From the NCBI GenBank assembly GCA_934658705.1, contig CAKUHP010000005.1, forward strand, positions 1 to 60,368: DNA of 60,368 nt. Reading direction: 5' to 3'. The stretch is from an uncultured Collinsella sp. Its GTDB lineage: Bacteria > Actinomycetota > Coriobacteriia > Coriobacteriales > Coriobacteriaceae. Positions 51,523-60,117 of this stretch are shown here, one piece after another (position 1 is the first letter of the stretch; each line of letters begins with the position of its first letter). The translations under genes and the position numbers were made by a program. The notes below the pieces were generated by a model. The model had not been told where the DNA came from. It worked only from the letters and a program-made list of their open reading frames with translations, and did no database searches.

Positions 51523-51603
51523 GGATGGCTCCTGGTTGGCATGAAAATCGAACTTGTTTTGCAATGCCATAGTATACGGGCATTTTTAATTACAAGATAC
51601 ACC

Positions 51604-51631
51604 TTGCCGTTTCAAGGTTTGATGGTAAACT
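51604..51631 (+). promoter_or_regulatory. Predicted promoter of fruA
   Basis: TTGCCG (51604-51609) and TAAACT (51626-51631), 16-bp spacer. An inverted pair GTAAAC/GTTTAC (about 51625-51646) overlaps the -10. Confidence 0.5.
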
Positions 51632-51652
51632 TTCACCTACCGTTTACGGTTA

Positions 51653-51667
51653 TGAAAGAACCTTTCA
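51653..51667. promoter_or_regulatory. Palindromic operator candidate for the RpiR regulator
   Basis: TGAAAG-AAC-CTTTCA, a perfect 6-3-6 palindrome just downstream of the predicted fruA start site. TGAAA/TTTCA half sites are known for several RpiR-type regulators. The site is about 125 bp before the fruA ATG. Confidence 0.5.
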
Positions 51668-51793
51668 CCGGAGAATTGCGCCTTGTCTCTTCTCACGCAA
51701 GCGGTGGGTTGGTATCTTTCAGGTGTGGAAAAACGCGCAAGAAGCGCGTGTAGGGGAGCGCCCGCGGGCGCTGTACTCAAGAAGGAGGGACAC

Positions 51794-53797
51794 ATGGCTA
51801 AGTTTGACATCATCGCCGCCACCGGTTGCCCGACCGGTATCGCGCACACCTTCATGGCGAAGGAGGCGCTGGAGAAGGCAGCTGCCGAGCGCGGTCTGAC
51901 CATTAAGGTCGAGACCCATGGCCAGGTCGGTGTCGAGAACGAGCTCACGAAGGGTGAGATCGCCGGTGCCAAGGCCGTCGTCGTCGCAGCCGACAAGGAT
52001 GTCCAGGCGGAGCGATTCGCCGGTAAGCCCATGGTTTCCGTTGGTGTTTCCAAGGCCCTGTCCGTCGAGGCCGCCGGCAAGCTGATTGACCGCGCGCTCG
52101 CCGCCAAGGGCGACGACTCGGTTGCTGCCGCTGCCGATGTCGAGGATGAGGTCGAGGAGAAGGAGTCCGTCGGCCACATCATCTACAAGCACCTCATGAA
52201 CGGCGTCAGCCACATGCTGGTCTTCGTCGTCGCCGGTGGTGTTCTGACCGCTGTTTCGTTCCTGTGGGGCATCATGTCGTTCGACTCCACGAACGTCCAG
52301 TACAACACCTTCGCCGCGATGCTCAAGATCATCGGCGGCATTGCCATGAACCTCATGGTTCCGGTGCTTTCGGCCTATATCGCCGAGTCTATCGGCAAGC
52401 GTCCGGCGCTCGTTCCCGGCTTCGTTGCCGGTATGATCGCCATCACCGGTCTGCCCGTCTCGCCTGAGACCGGCCTGATCGACGCCGGTGGCTCGGGCGT
52501 GGGCTTTGGCTTCCTCGGCGGTATCGTCGGTGGTTTCCTTTCCGGTTACGTTATCTTGCTGCTGGAGAAGGTCTTTGCCAAGCTGCCTCAGAACCTCAAC
52601 GGCCTGAAGGCCATCTTCCTGTACCCGCTGTTCTCCACGTTCATCGTAGGCATGGTCATGCTCGGCATCTCCGGTCCTATGGCTGCCATCAACACCGCTA
52701 TGATGGACTTCCTTAAGGGCCTGTCCGCCTCTGGCGCCATCGTCCTGGGTCTTGCCATCGGCTGCATGTGCGCCTTTGACATGGGTGGCCCGGTCAACAA
52801 GGCCGCTTACGTCACCGGTACCGCCATGCTCACCGAGGCCTTGGCCGCCGGTGTCGGCACTGACACCTACAACTTCGGCACCAACTTCATGGCTGCCGTC
52901 TCCGCCGCCTGCATCGTTCCGCCGCTGATCACCACCTTCGCCGTCGTCGTCGGCAAGAAGTACTTCAGCCAGGAGGATCATGACGCCGGTATCGTCAACC
53001 TCATCCTTGGTTGCACCCACATCACCGAGGGCGCCATTCCGTTCATGACCAAGAACATCTGGCCCGTCATGCCCATCATGATGCTCGGCTCCTCCATCGC
53101 TTCGATCCTGACCATCATGTTCAACGTCCACGATCCGGCGCCCCACGGTGGCTTCCTGGTCCTGCCCGTTGTCGAGAACGGTCCGCTGTGGGTCCTCGCG
53201 ATCCTCATCGGCGCCGTGGTCGGTGGCATCCTGTTCGTCGCCTTCAAGAAGTATGACTTCGAGAAGAACCAGAAGGCCGCTCCCGCTGCCAAGCCGGTTG
53301 AGGCTCCCAAGGCCGCTGCCGTCGAGGCCCCCAAGGCCGAGGCTTCCGACTTCGTGAAGGTCGAGAACGTCTTTGTCGCCGAGGACTTCGCTTCTCGTGA
53401 CGAGGCCCTGAGCTTTGTCTCCAACCAGGCTGTCAAGGCCGGTCTCGCCAACGATGCCGACGCTGTTATGAACGCCTTCCTGGCCCGCGAGGCCGAGGGC
53501 ACCACGGGTATGATGGAGGGCTTCGCTATCCCGCATGCCAAGTCCGATGCCATCACCGAGGCCGCCGTCATCGTCGTCAAGGACGAGTCCGGCGTGACCG
53601 GTTGGGACACCATGGACGGCGCTCCCGTCAACGTGGCCATCGCCCTGCTCATCCCGGGCGCCCAGGCTGGTACCACGCACCTCAAGATCCTGTCCAAGGT
53701 CGCCGAGGCGCTCATGGACGAGGACTTCCGTGCCACCGTCAAGGGTTCCACCGACGCCGCCGAGATCGCCAAGACGATCAACGCCCGCCTGGTCTAA
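51794..53797 (+). CDS. fruA: PTS fructose transporter, fused IIB-IIC-IIA
   Basis: 667 residues. EIIB (1-100) with the phospho-Cys C12 in ATGCPTGIAHTFMA; EIIC (about 125-490) with many membrane helices and PALVPGFVAGMIA, AFDMGGPVNKAAY; an Ala/Pro-rich linker; EIIA (about 515-667) with the phospho-His H581 in FAIPHAKSDA. It imports fructose and releases fructose-1-phosphate or a related sugar phosphate. The order B-C-A is less common than A-B-C. The ATG at 51794 has AAGGAGGG upstream. HPr and EI follow on. Confidence 0.94.
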   Translation: MAKFDIIAATGCPTGIAHTFMAKEALEKAAAERGLTIKVETHGQVGVENELTKGEIAGAKAVVVAADKDVQAERFAGKPMVSVGVSKALSVEAAGKLIDRALAAKGDDSVAAAADVEDEVEEKESVGHIIYKHLMNGVSHMLVFVVAGGVLTAVSFLWGIMSFDSTNVQYNTFAAMLKIIGGIAMNLMVPVLSAYIAESIGKRPALVPGFVAGMIAITGLPVSPETGLIDAGGSGVGFGFLGGIVGGFLSGYVILLLEKVFAKLPQNLNGLKAIFLYPLFSTFIVGMVMLGISGPMAAINTAMMDFLKGLSASGAIVLGLAIGCMCAFDMGGPVNKAAYVTGTAMLTEALAAGVGTDTYNFGTNFMAAVSAACIVPPLITTFAVVVGKKYFSQEDHDAGIVNLILGCTHITEGAIPFMTKNIWPVMPIMMLGSSIASILTIMFNVHDPAPHGGFLVLPVVENGPLWVLAILIGAVVGGILFVAFKKYDFEKNQKAAPAAKPVEAPKAAAVEAPKAEASDFVKVENVFVAEDFASRDEALSFVSNQAVKAGLANDADAVMNAFLAREAEGTTGMMEGFAIPHAKSDAITEAAVIVVKDESGVTGWDTMDGAPVNVAIALLIPGAQAGTTHLKILSKVAEALMDEDFRATVKGSTDAAEIAKTINARLV

Positions 53798-53832
53798 CCC
53801 CACAGCTAGCGATTAACATCGCCCCCTGTAAC

Positions 53833-53869
53833 AAAGGCGGAGACCCCCACCAGGGCCTCCGCCTTTTTT
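53833..53869 (+). terminator. Terminator after fruA
   Basis: AAAGGCGGAG (53833-53842) pairs with CTCCGCCTTT (53857-53866), with inner CCC/GGG pairs, followed by TTT. Confidence 0.9.
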
Positions 53870-53880
53870 CATCCCCAAAA

Positions 53881-53952
53881 TAAGTTGCGGTGAAATAGGG
53901 ACTGCTAAACCGTTTTACCATCAGAAAACAGTCCCTATTTCACCGCAACTTA
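53881..53952. repeat. Intergenic inverted repeat, family A copy 2
   Basis: Perfect 24-bp arms: 53881-53904 (TAAGTTGCGGTGAAATAGGG plus ACTG) and 53929-53952, spacer 24 bp. The outer 18 bp are the same as at 19408. The inner part carries GGGACTG. In the gap between fruA and ptsH. Confidence 0.9.
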
Positions 53953-54057
53953 CAGAAGGGTATAGAAATACCCCATCAACCAGATCAACCAGACGAACAG
54001 ATATCCAGCCCTAATTCCTTTCGGCCGATATTACTCTGGACCGACTGAGTTCCCGCA

Positions 54058-54186
54058 GCTTGCCTGCCGGGCGGGGCGGTTAAGTTTGTCGCGAGTTCCG
54101 CACGCAAAGGAAAGCACTTAATGTGCTTTCCGTCTTGCGCAGGACTGTAGAGCAGCAAACTTAACCGCCCCGCCCGGCAGGCAAGC
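54058..54186. repeat. Long perfect inverted repeat, family E, with inner hairpin
   Basis: Perfect 31-bp arms (54058-54088 and 54156-54186) starting GCTTGCCTGCCGGGCGGGGC. The 67 bp between hold a second hairpin (GGAAAGCAC/GTGCTTTCC, 54109-54131). No reading frame. The gap 53798-54324 holds only the terminator, family A copy 2, this repeat and an A/T-rich run (TTAATATAAAC) that probably holds the ptsH promoter. Confidence 0.9.
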
Positions 54187-54324
54187 GGCCAGCAACGACA
54201 TCCGTCCAATAATTCGTCCGAAACACAATGAAAAACCGTTTGATGTGAGTTAATATAAACAACGTCGTGAATCTGACTCCTGCCGCATGCATGACAGGGG
54301 TTAAACACAAAAAAGGAGTCAATT

Positions 54325-54588
54325 ATGGTTTCTGAGAAGGCTACCCTCGTCAACCCGCAGGGTCTTCACATGCGTCCCGCCGGCCTCTTCGCCTCCACCA
54401 TGGGCAAGTATGCCTGCGACGTGACCGTCGTCACCCCCGAGAAGGAGGTCAACGGTAAGTCCCCGATGGCCCTCATGGCTGCTGGTATCCCTTGCGGTAC
54501 CGAGGTCGAGGTCAAGTGCGACGGCGCTGACGAGGCCGAGGCTCTGGCTGCTGCCATCGAGCTCATCAAGAGCGGTCTTGGCGAGTAG
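54325..54588 (+). CDS. ptsH: Phosphocarrier protein HPr
   Basis: 87 residues. The active-site His15 is in NPQGLHMRPAG and the regulatory Ser46 in VNGKSPMALM, the site used by HPr kinase in Gram-positives. It passes phosphate from EI to EIIA proteins. AAAAGGAG lies 7 bp before the ATG. ptsI follows after 132 bp with a weak hairpin in between. Confidence 0.96.
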   Translation: MVSEKATLVNPQGLHMRPAGLFASTMGKYACDVTVVTPEKEVNGKSPMALMAAGIPCGTEVEVKCDGADEAEALAAAIELIKSGLGE

Positions 54589-54631
54589 AACTCAATCGGG
54601 TCGCATGTTGAACAATTAAGTTCATATTTGG

Positions 54632-54669
54632 GAGCGCAGTGACCTGTTGAGGGTAGCTGCGCTCTCTTG
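54632..54669 (+). terminator. Weak hairpin between ptsH and ptsI
   Basis: GAGCGCAG (54632-54639) pairs with CTGCGCTC (54657-54664), loop 17 nt, followed by TCTTGT. It may lower ptsI expression relative to ptsH. Confidence 0.5.
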
Positions 54670-54720
54670 TCATGGATATGGCAAAACGCTTTATCACATG
54701 GCACGGAGAGAGGAATGGGA

Positions 54721-56424
54721 ATGTATCAGGGAGTCAACGCATCCGAGGGCATCGGTATCGGCACCGTCATGGTCGCCGTCGATCCCGACTTGACGTTTGA
54801 GCCGCATGAGGTTGCCGATTCGGCAGCCGAGAAGGAGCGCTATCAGGCCGCTCTTTCGGTCTTCTGCGAGAAGACCCAGGCTCAGGCCGACCACATGAAG
54901 GAGACGGTGGGCGAGGCCGAGGCCGAGATCATGAGCGGACACATCGTCCTGGCTCAGGATCCGGGCATGACCGACGCCATCAACGCCGCCATTGACGGCG
55001 GCACCTGCGCCGAGCAGGCGCTCATGGACACCTCGACCATGTTCGAGAACATGTTCCTGTCCATGGACGACGAGATGTTCCGTCTGCGCGCGGCCGACAT
55101 CGCCGACATCCGCACCGGTATTCTGGCCGAGCTGCTGGGTAAGGAGGTCGTCGACCTCTCCGTCCTGCCCGAGAACACCGTCGTAGTCGTGCACGACCTT
55201 ACGCCGTCCATGACCGCCACGATCGACAAGGCTCACGTTGCCGGTATCGTCACCGAGACCGGTGGCCGTACGTCGCATTCCGCGATCATCGCGCGCGCCC
55301 TCGAGATCCCGGCTGTCCTTTCGGTTTCCAATAGCTGCACCGCACTGCGTAACGGCATGACCGTTGTTGTCGACGGTGGCAAGGGTGTCGTCGAGGCCGA
55401 TCCCGACGAGGAGACGCTCGCCGCCTACACCGCTAAGGCCGAGGCCTTCGCTGCCGAGAAGGCGGCTCTCGAGGCCTTCCGCGGCAAGCCTTCTGTGACC
55501 GCCGACGGCATCAAGAAGATCATCGCCTGCAACATCGGTAACCCCGATGACGTGTCCAACGCGCTCGATCACGACGCCGAGGCCATCGGTCTGTTCCGCT
55601 CCGAGTTCCTGTTCATGGACTCCGCCGAGCTTCCTTCCGAGGAGGAGCAGTTCAACGCCTACCGCAAGGTCGCCAGCGCGCTCAAGGGCGCTCCGGTCAT
55701 CATCCGTACGCTCGACGTGGGCGGCGACAAGGAGATTCCGTACCTGCACATGGTCAAGGAAGACAACCCCTTCATGGGCTTCCGCGCCGTGCGTTACTGC
55801 CTGGCCAATCCCGACCAGTACAAGGTCCAGCTCCGCGCCCTGCTGCGCGCCAGCGCCTTCGGTGACGTCAAGATCATGATCCCGCTCGTCACCTGCGTCG
55901 AGGAGGTCGTGGCCGTCAAGGAGCTCGTCGAGGAGTGCAAGGCCGAGCTGACCGAAGAGGGTCGCAAGTTCAACGAGAACATCGAGGTCGGCATCATGGT
56001 CGAGACGCCTGCCGCTTCGCTGTTCGCTGACCGCCTGGCCGAGGTCGCCGACTTCTTCTCCATCGGCACTAACGACCTGATCGGCTACACCATGTGCGCC
56101 GACCGTGGCAACGACACCATCTCCAACCTGTACCAGGTGTACTATCCCGCCGTGCTCCGCTCGCTCAAGAACATCATCGAGAGCGGCGTGAAGGCCGGCA
56201 TCATGGTCGGTATGTGCGGCGAGGCCGCTGCCGATCCGCTGCTCGAGCCGCTGCTGATCAGCTGGGGCCTGGAGGAGTTCTCGATGAGCGCTCCGTCGAT
56301 CCTGCGCGCCCGCAAGACCATCAGCCAGTGGACCAAGGCCGAGTGCGACGAGCTCGCCGAGAAGGCGCTCGCCTGCAACACCGCTGCCGAGGTCAAGGCG
56401 CTGCTTGAGTCTGCCGCTCGCTAA
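54721..56424 (+). CDS. ptsI: PTS enzyme I (phosphoenolpyruvate-protein phosphotransferase)
   Basis: 567 residues. Phospho-His near 186 in GGRTSHSAIIAR; PEP-binding region with LFRSEFLFMD, FMGFRAVRYCL and the catalytic Cys in GMCGEAAADP. It phosphorylates HPr from PEP. Of the two in-frame ATGs 54715 and 54721 I chose 54721, which has AGAGGA 6 bp upstream and gives the typical MYxGxxASxGIxIG start. Confidence 0.95.
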   Translation: MYQGVNASEGIGIGTVMVAVDPDLTFEPHEVADSAAEKERYQAALSVFCEKTQAQADHMKETVGEAEAEIMSGHIVLAQDPGMTDAINAAIDGGTCAEQALMDTSTMFENMFLSMDDEMFRLRAADIADIRTGILAELLGKEVVDLSVLPENTVVVVHDLTPSMTATIDKAHVAGIVTETGGRTSHSAIIARALEIPAVLSVSNSCTALRNGMTVVVDGGKGVVEADPDEETLAAYTAKAEAFAAEKAALEAFRGKPSVTADGIKKIIACNIGNPDDVSNALDHDAEAIGLFRSEFLFMDSAELPSEEEQFNAYRKVASALKGAPVIIRTLDVGGDKEIPYLHMVKEDNPFMGFRAVRYCLANPDQYKVQLRALLRASAFGDVKIMIPLVTCVEEVVAVKELVEECKAELTEEGRKFNENIEVGIMVETPAASLFADRLAEVADFFSIGTNDLIGYTMCADRGNDTISNLYQVYYPAVLRSLKNIIESGVKAGIMVGMCGEAAADPLLEPLLISWGLEEFSMSAPSILRARKTISQWTKAECDELAEKALACNTAAEVKALLESAAR

Positions 56425-56441
56425 TTTGGTATCAGAGGTAA

Positions 56442-56471
56442 CCGCGTGGTTGGAATGGGCCGGCCACGCGG
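56442..56471. repeat. Hairpin between ptsI and the first PfkB gene
   Basis: CCGCGTGG (56442-56449) pairs with CCACGCGG (56464-56471). No T run follows, so it may only stabilise or separate messages. Confidence 0.5.
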
Positions 56472-56498
56472 CCCTCACATATACAGGGGGTACTGTAA

Positions 56499-57431
56499 AT
56501 GTTCTACACGCTAACCGCTAATCCGGCTGTCGACATGACGGTTTCGAGCTCTCCGCTCGAGCCCGACGAGAACGTCCGCACCGGCTCGGCCAGCTACACG
56601 GCCAACGGCAAGGGCCTCGACGTGTCCTTCGCCTTTAAGAAGATGGGCGTCGACACCGTCGCGCTCGGCTTCTTCGCCGGCTTCACGGGCAAGTTCATCG
56701 TCGAGGAGGTCATGAACCTGGGTTGCCTGTGCCGCCCGGTCTGGACCGACGGCATCACGCGTATCAACACCTACGTCAACGATGGCCAGCACGAATACGG
56801 CATCCTTAACCCCGGCGCCCCGATCACGCCGGAGCACCAGAAGGAGCTCTACAACATTCTGGACACCGCGGGCGACCTTGAGTGCCTGATCGTCTCTGGT
56901 TCCGTGCCTCCCAAAGCTACGTCCGACTTCTTGGCTCAGGTTATGGAGCACGCTCAGGCCCGTGGCGCCGACGTCGTCCTGGACCTGTCCTCCGACAAGC
57001 TCAAGGAGCTCGCTCACAAGAAGCCGCTGCTCATCAAGCCGAACCATCACGAGATGAAGGCCATCTTTGGTGTTCCGGTCGACACCGACGACGAGGTCCG
57101 CGTTGCCATGAAGCTCGCCCACGAGGCTGGCGTGCAGAACGTGCTGCTCACCCGCGGTAGCCGCGGCGACGCCTACTTCTCCAACGGCGAGGACATCTGG
57201 TACGCCAAGCGTGAGTTCAACATCAAGCTGGTCTCTTCCGTCTGCGCCGGCGACTGCACCCTCGCTGCGTTCCTGCACAAGTGGTACAGGGATCGCGACA
57301 ACGTCGAGGAGGCCATGAAGCTCGCTATGGCTACTGGCGCCAACGTTGCCGAGTCCGTCGGCATCGGCGACTTCGGTCACGTCGACGAGTACAGCAAGCG
57401 CGTCGCCGTCCGCAAGCTCGATCGCGAGTAA
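56499..57431 (+). CDS. PfkB family kinase, 1-phosphofructokinase-like (first copy)
   Basis: 310 residues. N-terminal YTLTANPAVDMTV and the GKGLDVSFAFKKMG motif follow FruK/LacC. The catalytic Asp252 is in CAGDCT, where GDS or GDA is usual, so Cys follows the Asp. Next to the PTS genes, it probably phosphorylates fructose-1-phosphate (or tagatose-6-phosphate) to the bisphosphate. It shares most motifs with the next gene, a tandem duplicate. Confidence 0.87.
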   Translation: MFYTLTANPAVDMTVSSSPLEPDENVRTGSASYTANGKGLDVSFAFKKMGVDTVALGFFAGFTGKFIVEEVMNLGCLCRPVWTDGITRINTYVNDGQHEYGILNPGAPITPEHQKELYNILDTAGDLECLIVSGSVPPKATSDFLAQVMEHAQARGADVVLDLSSDKLKELAHKKPLLIKPNHHEMKAIFGVPVDTDDEVRVAMKLAHEAGVQNVLLTRGSRGDAYFSNGEDIWYAKREFNIKLVSSVCAGDCTLAAFLHKWYRDRDNVEEAMKLAMATGANVAESVGIGDFGHVDEYSKRVAVRKLDRE

Positions 57432-57458
57432 GCGAAACGCGACAAATAATGTGCGCAT

Positions 57459-57492
57459 ACGGCGCCCCGGTTTGTCCGGGGCGTCGTTTTTT
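57459..57492 (+). terminator. Terminator after the first PfkB gene
   Basis: CGCCCCGG (57463-57470) pairs with CCGGGGCG (57476-57483), loop TTTGT, extended by ACG/CGT and followed by TTTTTT. Confidence 0.9.
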
Positions 57493-57617
57493 GTTGAAGG
57501 GGAGTGGATTGCCCGCCGTCCTTCACCGCTTCCACACCGTTCACCGAGTTGTCGTAGCCTTTTGACGAAGCGTGGAATATAATTTCATCAACATGTTACC
57601 TCGTGAAAGGAACATTC

Positions 57618-58550
57618 ATGATTTACACGCTCACTGCAAATCCCGCCATTGACTACAACATCGCCTGCGACGGTCTGTCCGCCAACACCGTTACGCGCAC
57701 CCGTGACGCGGTCTACACACCCAACGGCAAGGGCCTCAACGTCTCGTTTACCCTCGACCACTACGGTGTCGACACCACGATCCTGGGCTTCTTCGCCGGC
57801 TTCTCGGGCGAGTTTATCGTTAAGGGCGCCGAGGCTCTTGGCGTGCCCGTCAAGCCCGTGTGGACCGACGGCATCACGCGCGTCAACGTGTTCCTCAACG
57901 CCGGTCCCGACACCGAGTACAACATGGTCAACGCCGGCGCCGCCATCAACGAGGCCAACGAGCAGGAGATGTTTGAGCTTATTGATTCGCTCGACGACAT
58001 GACCTGCCTGGTCATCAGCGGTTCGCTGCCCCCCAACACCTCTGAGGGCTTCCTGGCCGAGGTCCTGCGCCGCGTGAAGGCCAAGGGTGCCGAGTTCGTC
58101 CTCGACATCTCGAGCCATCAGCTGGCCGACCTCATTGCCATGGAGCCGCTGCTGATCAAGCCCAACGATGACGAGCTGCTCGATATCTTTGGCATTAAGG
58201 TGAGCGGTGGCGACGATGAGTCCGTCAAGGGCGCCATGGCCGAGCTGCATGCCAAGGGTGCCAAGAATGTCCTGCTGACCCTGGGCGGTGCCGGTGCATA
58301 CTTCTCCAACGGTGAGCACATCTGGTTTGCCAGCCGCACCTTCGACGTCAAGCTGCTGTCGACCGTCTGCGCCGGTGACTCTTCGCTAGCCGCCTTCCTG
58401 TCCGTGTGGCATGACGCCCCCGAGCGCGTTGAGGACGCCCTGCGTCTTTCTATGGCCACCGGCGCCAACGTGGTCGAGTGTCCGGGCCTGGGCGACTTTG
58501 CCAAGGTCGAGGAGTATAAGAAGGGCATCGCCATCCGTCAGGTCTGCTAA
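57618..58550 (+). CDS. PfkB family kinase, 1-phosphofructokinase-like (second copy)
   Basis: 310 residues, the same length as the first copy. YTLTANPAIDYNI, NGKGLNVSFTLDHYGVD and CAGDSSLAAFL (catalytic Asp254 followed by the usual Ser) are intact. Separated from copy one by a terminator and its own GAAAGGAA site, so it may be expressed apart. The start at 57618 is preferred over GTG 57603 because of the spacing. Confidence 0.88.
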   Translation: MIYTLTANPAIDYNIACDGLSANTVTRTRDAVYTPNGKGLNVSFTLDHYGVDTTILGFFAGFSGEFIVKGAEALGVPVKPVWTDGITRVNVFLNAGPDTEYNMVNAGAAINEANEQEMFELIDSLDDMTCLVISGSLPPNTSEGFLAEVLRRVKAKGAEFVLDISSHQLADLIAMEPLLIKPNDDELLDIFGIKVSGGDDESVKGAMAELHAKGAKNVLLTLGGAGAYFSNGEHIWFASRTFDVKLLSTVCAGDSSLAAFLSVWHDAPERVEDALRLSMATGANVVECPGLGDFAKVEEYKKGIAIRQVC

Positions 58551-58589
58551 CTTGGGCATAGCGCTTGAGTATTTGAGCATTTGAGCATT

Positions 58590-58626
58590 ACGCATCCGTC
58601 TTGGGAACAGGACGGATGCGTTTTTG
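58590..58626 (+). terminator. Terminator after the second PfkB gene
   Basis: ACGCATCCGTC (58590-58600) pairs perfectly with GACGGATGCGT (58611-58621), loop TTGGGAACAG, then TTTTTG. Confidence 0.9.
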
Positions 58627-58722
58627 TTTATCGGACTTGCGTGTGCAGGGGAGGCTGTTTCTTGCTAGACTTCTTGCAGACGCAATCGAAAGCCAATTTG
58701 ATAGTCGCAGGAGGCCATAGGC

Positions 58723-60117
58723 ATGTGCAATGTTTCGCTCAACGGTACGCAGCCGACCGATGCCTCCCTGCGTGTCTTGCGCGCGCTCGAGGCGGTAGGT
58801 CTTGAGGCCTGGTACGTGGGCGGTTGGGTACGCGACGCACTGATGGGATGCCCCAGCCACGATGTTGACATGTGCTGCAGCGGCTTGTGGCAGGAGTCCA
58901 AGGCCGCGCTTGAGGCCGCTGACATTGCGGTCGTGGAGTCGGGCATTAAATTTGGCGGCATCACGGCTATTTGCGACGGCGAGCGTATCGAGGTCACCAC
59001 GTACCGCCTGGATGGCTTCTATACCGATGGCCGTCACCCGCAGAGTGTGGAGCGCGCGGCGTCGCTCGAGGATGACCTTGCTCGTCGCGACTTTACCGTT
59101 AACGCCATGGCGTGGCATCCCGAGCGCGGCCTTGTCGACCGTTACGACGGCCAGGGCGACCTGGAGCGCAAGCTGATCCGTGCCGTCGGCGATCCCAAAC
59201 GCCGCTTTAACGAGGACGCCTTGCGCATGCTGCGCGCGGTGCGTTTTGCCTGCCGCCTGGACTTTATGATCGAGCCCCAGACCAAGCTGGCCCTTGCCGA
59301 GTGCGCTCCGCTGCTCAATGCCGTGGCGCGCGAGCGCGTGGGTATCGAGCTCGAGGGCATTCTCTCGACCGGTCACGGGGGAGACGCGATGCTTCGCTAC
59401 CCCGAGCTCATCTGCGCCGCCGTGCCCGAGCTTGCCGCGGGTCGTGGATTCGACCAGCGCAGCGTCTACCATGCCTTTAACGTGTTCGAGCATATCGCCC
59501 GCGTGCTGACGGTGGCGGGGGAGTTGGCGTTGTGCGACGGCATCGCACCTTCGATGAGCCTGATGTGGGCGGCGTTTTTGCATGACGTTTCCAAGCCCGA
59601 GTGCTTTACCGTCGATCACGCCGGCAGCGGGCACTTCTACGGCCACCCCGAACTGGGCGCCAAGAAGGCACGCGTTATCATGGATCATCTGGCGCTTTCG
59701 CACGATCTGGTGCGCGACGTGTGCCTTCTGATCAAATATCACGACAAGCCGCTGCGCCCGGAGCGTACCTGTCTGCTCAATATGATGCGCGCGCTTTCGG
59801 GTGAGGGCGTCGACACGGCCCGCCTGATCGACGAGCTTATGGACCTTAAGCGTGCCGACACGCTCGGCAAGGCGCCGTCTTGCTTCTATTACGTGGAGAC
59901 GATCGAGGAGATGCGCTCGTTGGCCCATGAGTTGCTGGCAGCGGGGGAGCCCTATACGCTCAAGATGCTCGCCATCAACGGTGGGGATCTGATTCGTGCC
60001 GGCGTTAAACCGGGTCCGGAGTTGGGCCAGCTGCTCAATGCCGCCCTCGACGCCGTCATCGAAGACAACGTCCCCAACGACCGCGAAGTCCTCCTGGCTT
60101 ATCTCAACCTAGGGTAG
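58723..60117 (+). CDS. cca: CCA tRNA nucleotidyltransferase / poly(A) polymerase family
   Basis: 464 residues. Nucleotidyltransferase head: WYVGGWVRDALMG and DVD, RRDFTVNAMAW and RFNEDALRMLRAVRFACRL; C-terminal HD domain (AAFLHDVSKPECF). It adds or repairs the 3' CCA of tRNA. GCAGGAGG lies before the ATG. It stands next to the tRNA-Glu at the window end, though this need not be functional. Confidence 0.93.
   Translation: MCNVSLNGTQPTDASLRVLRALEAVGLEAWYVGGWVRDALMGCPSHDVDMCCSGLWQESKAALEAADIAVVESGIKFGGITAICDGERIEVTTYRLDGFYTDGRHPQSVERAASLEDDLARRDFTVNAMAWHPERGLVDRYDGQGDLERKLIRAVGDPKRRFNEDALRMLRAVRFACRLDFMIEPQTKLALAECAPLLNAVARERVGIELEGILSTGHGGDAMLRYPELICAAVPELAAGRGFDQRSVYHAFNVFEHIARVLTVAGELALCDGIAPSMSLMWAAFLHDVSKPECFTVDHAGSGHFYGHPELGAKKARVIMDHLALSHDLVRDVCLLIKYHDKPLRPERTCLLNMMRALSGEGVDTARLIDELMDLKRADTLGKAPSCFYYVETIEEMRSLAHELLAAGEPYTLKMLAINGGDLIRAGVKPGPELGQLLNAALDAVIEDNVPNDREVLLAYLNLG

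Noticed and set aside
53798..54324. Small gene in the fruA-ptsH gap
   Set aside because: The gap is taken up by a terminator and two inverted repeats; the only open stretch, on the minus strand, reads through repeat arms without a start site.
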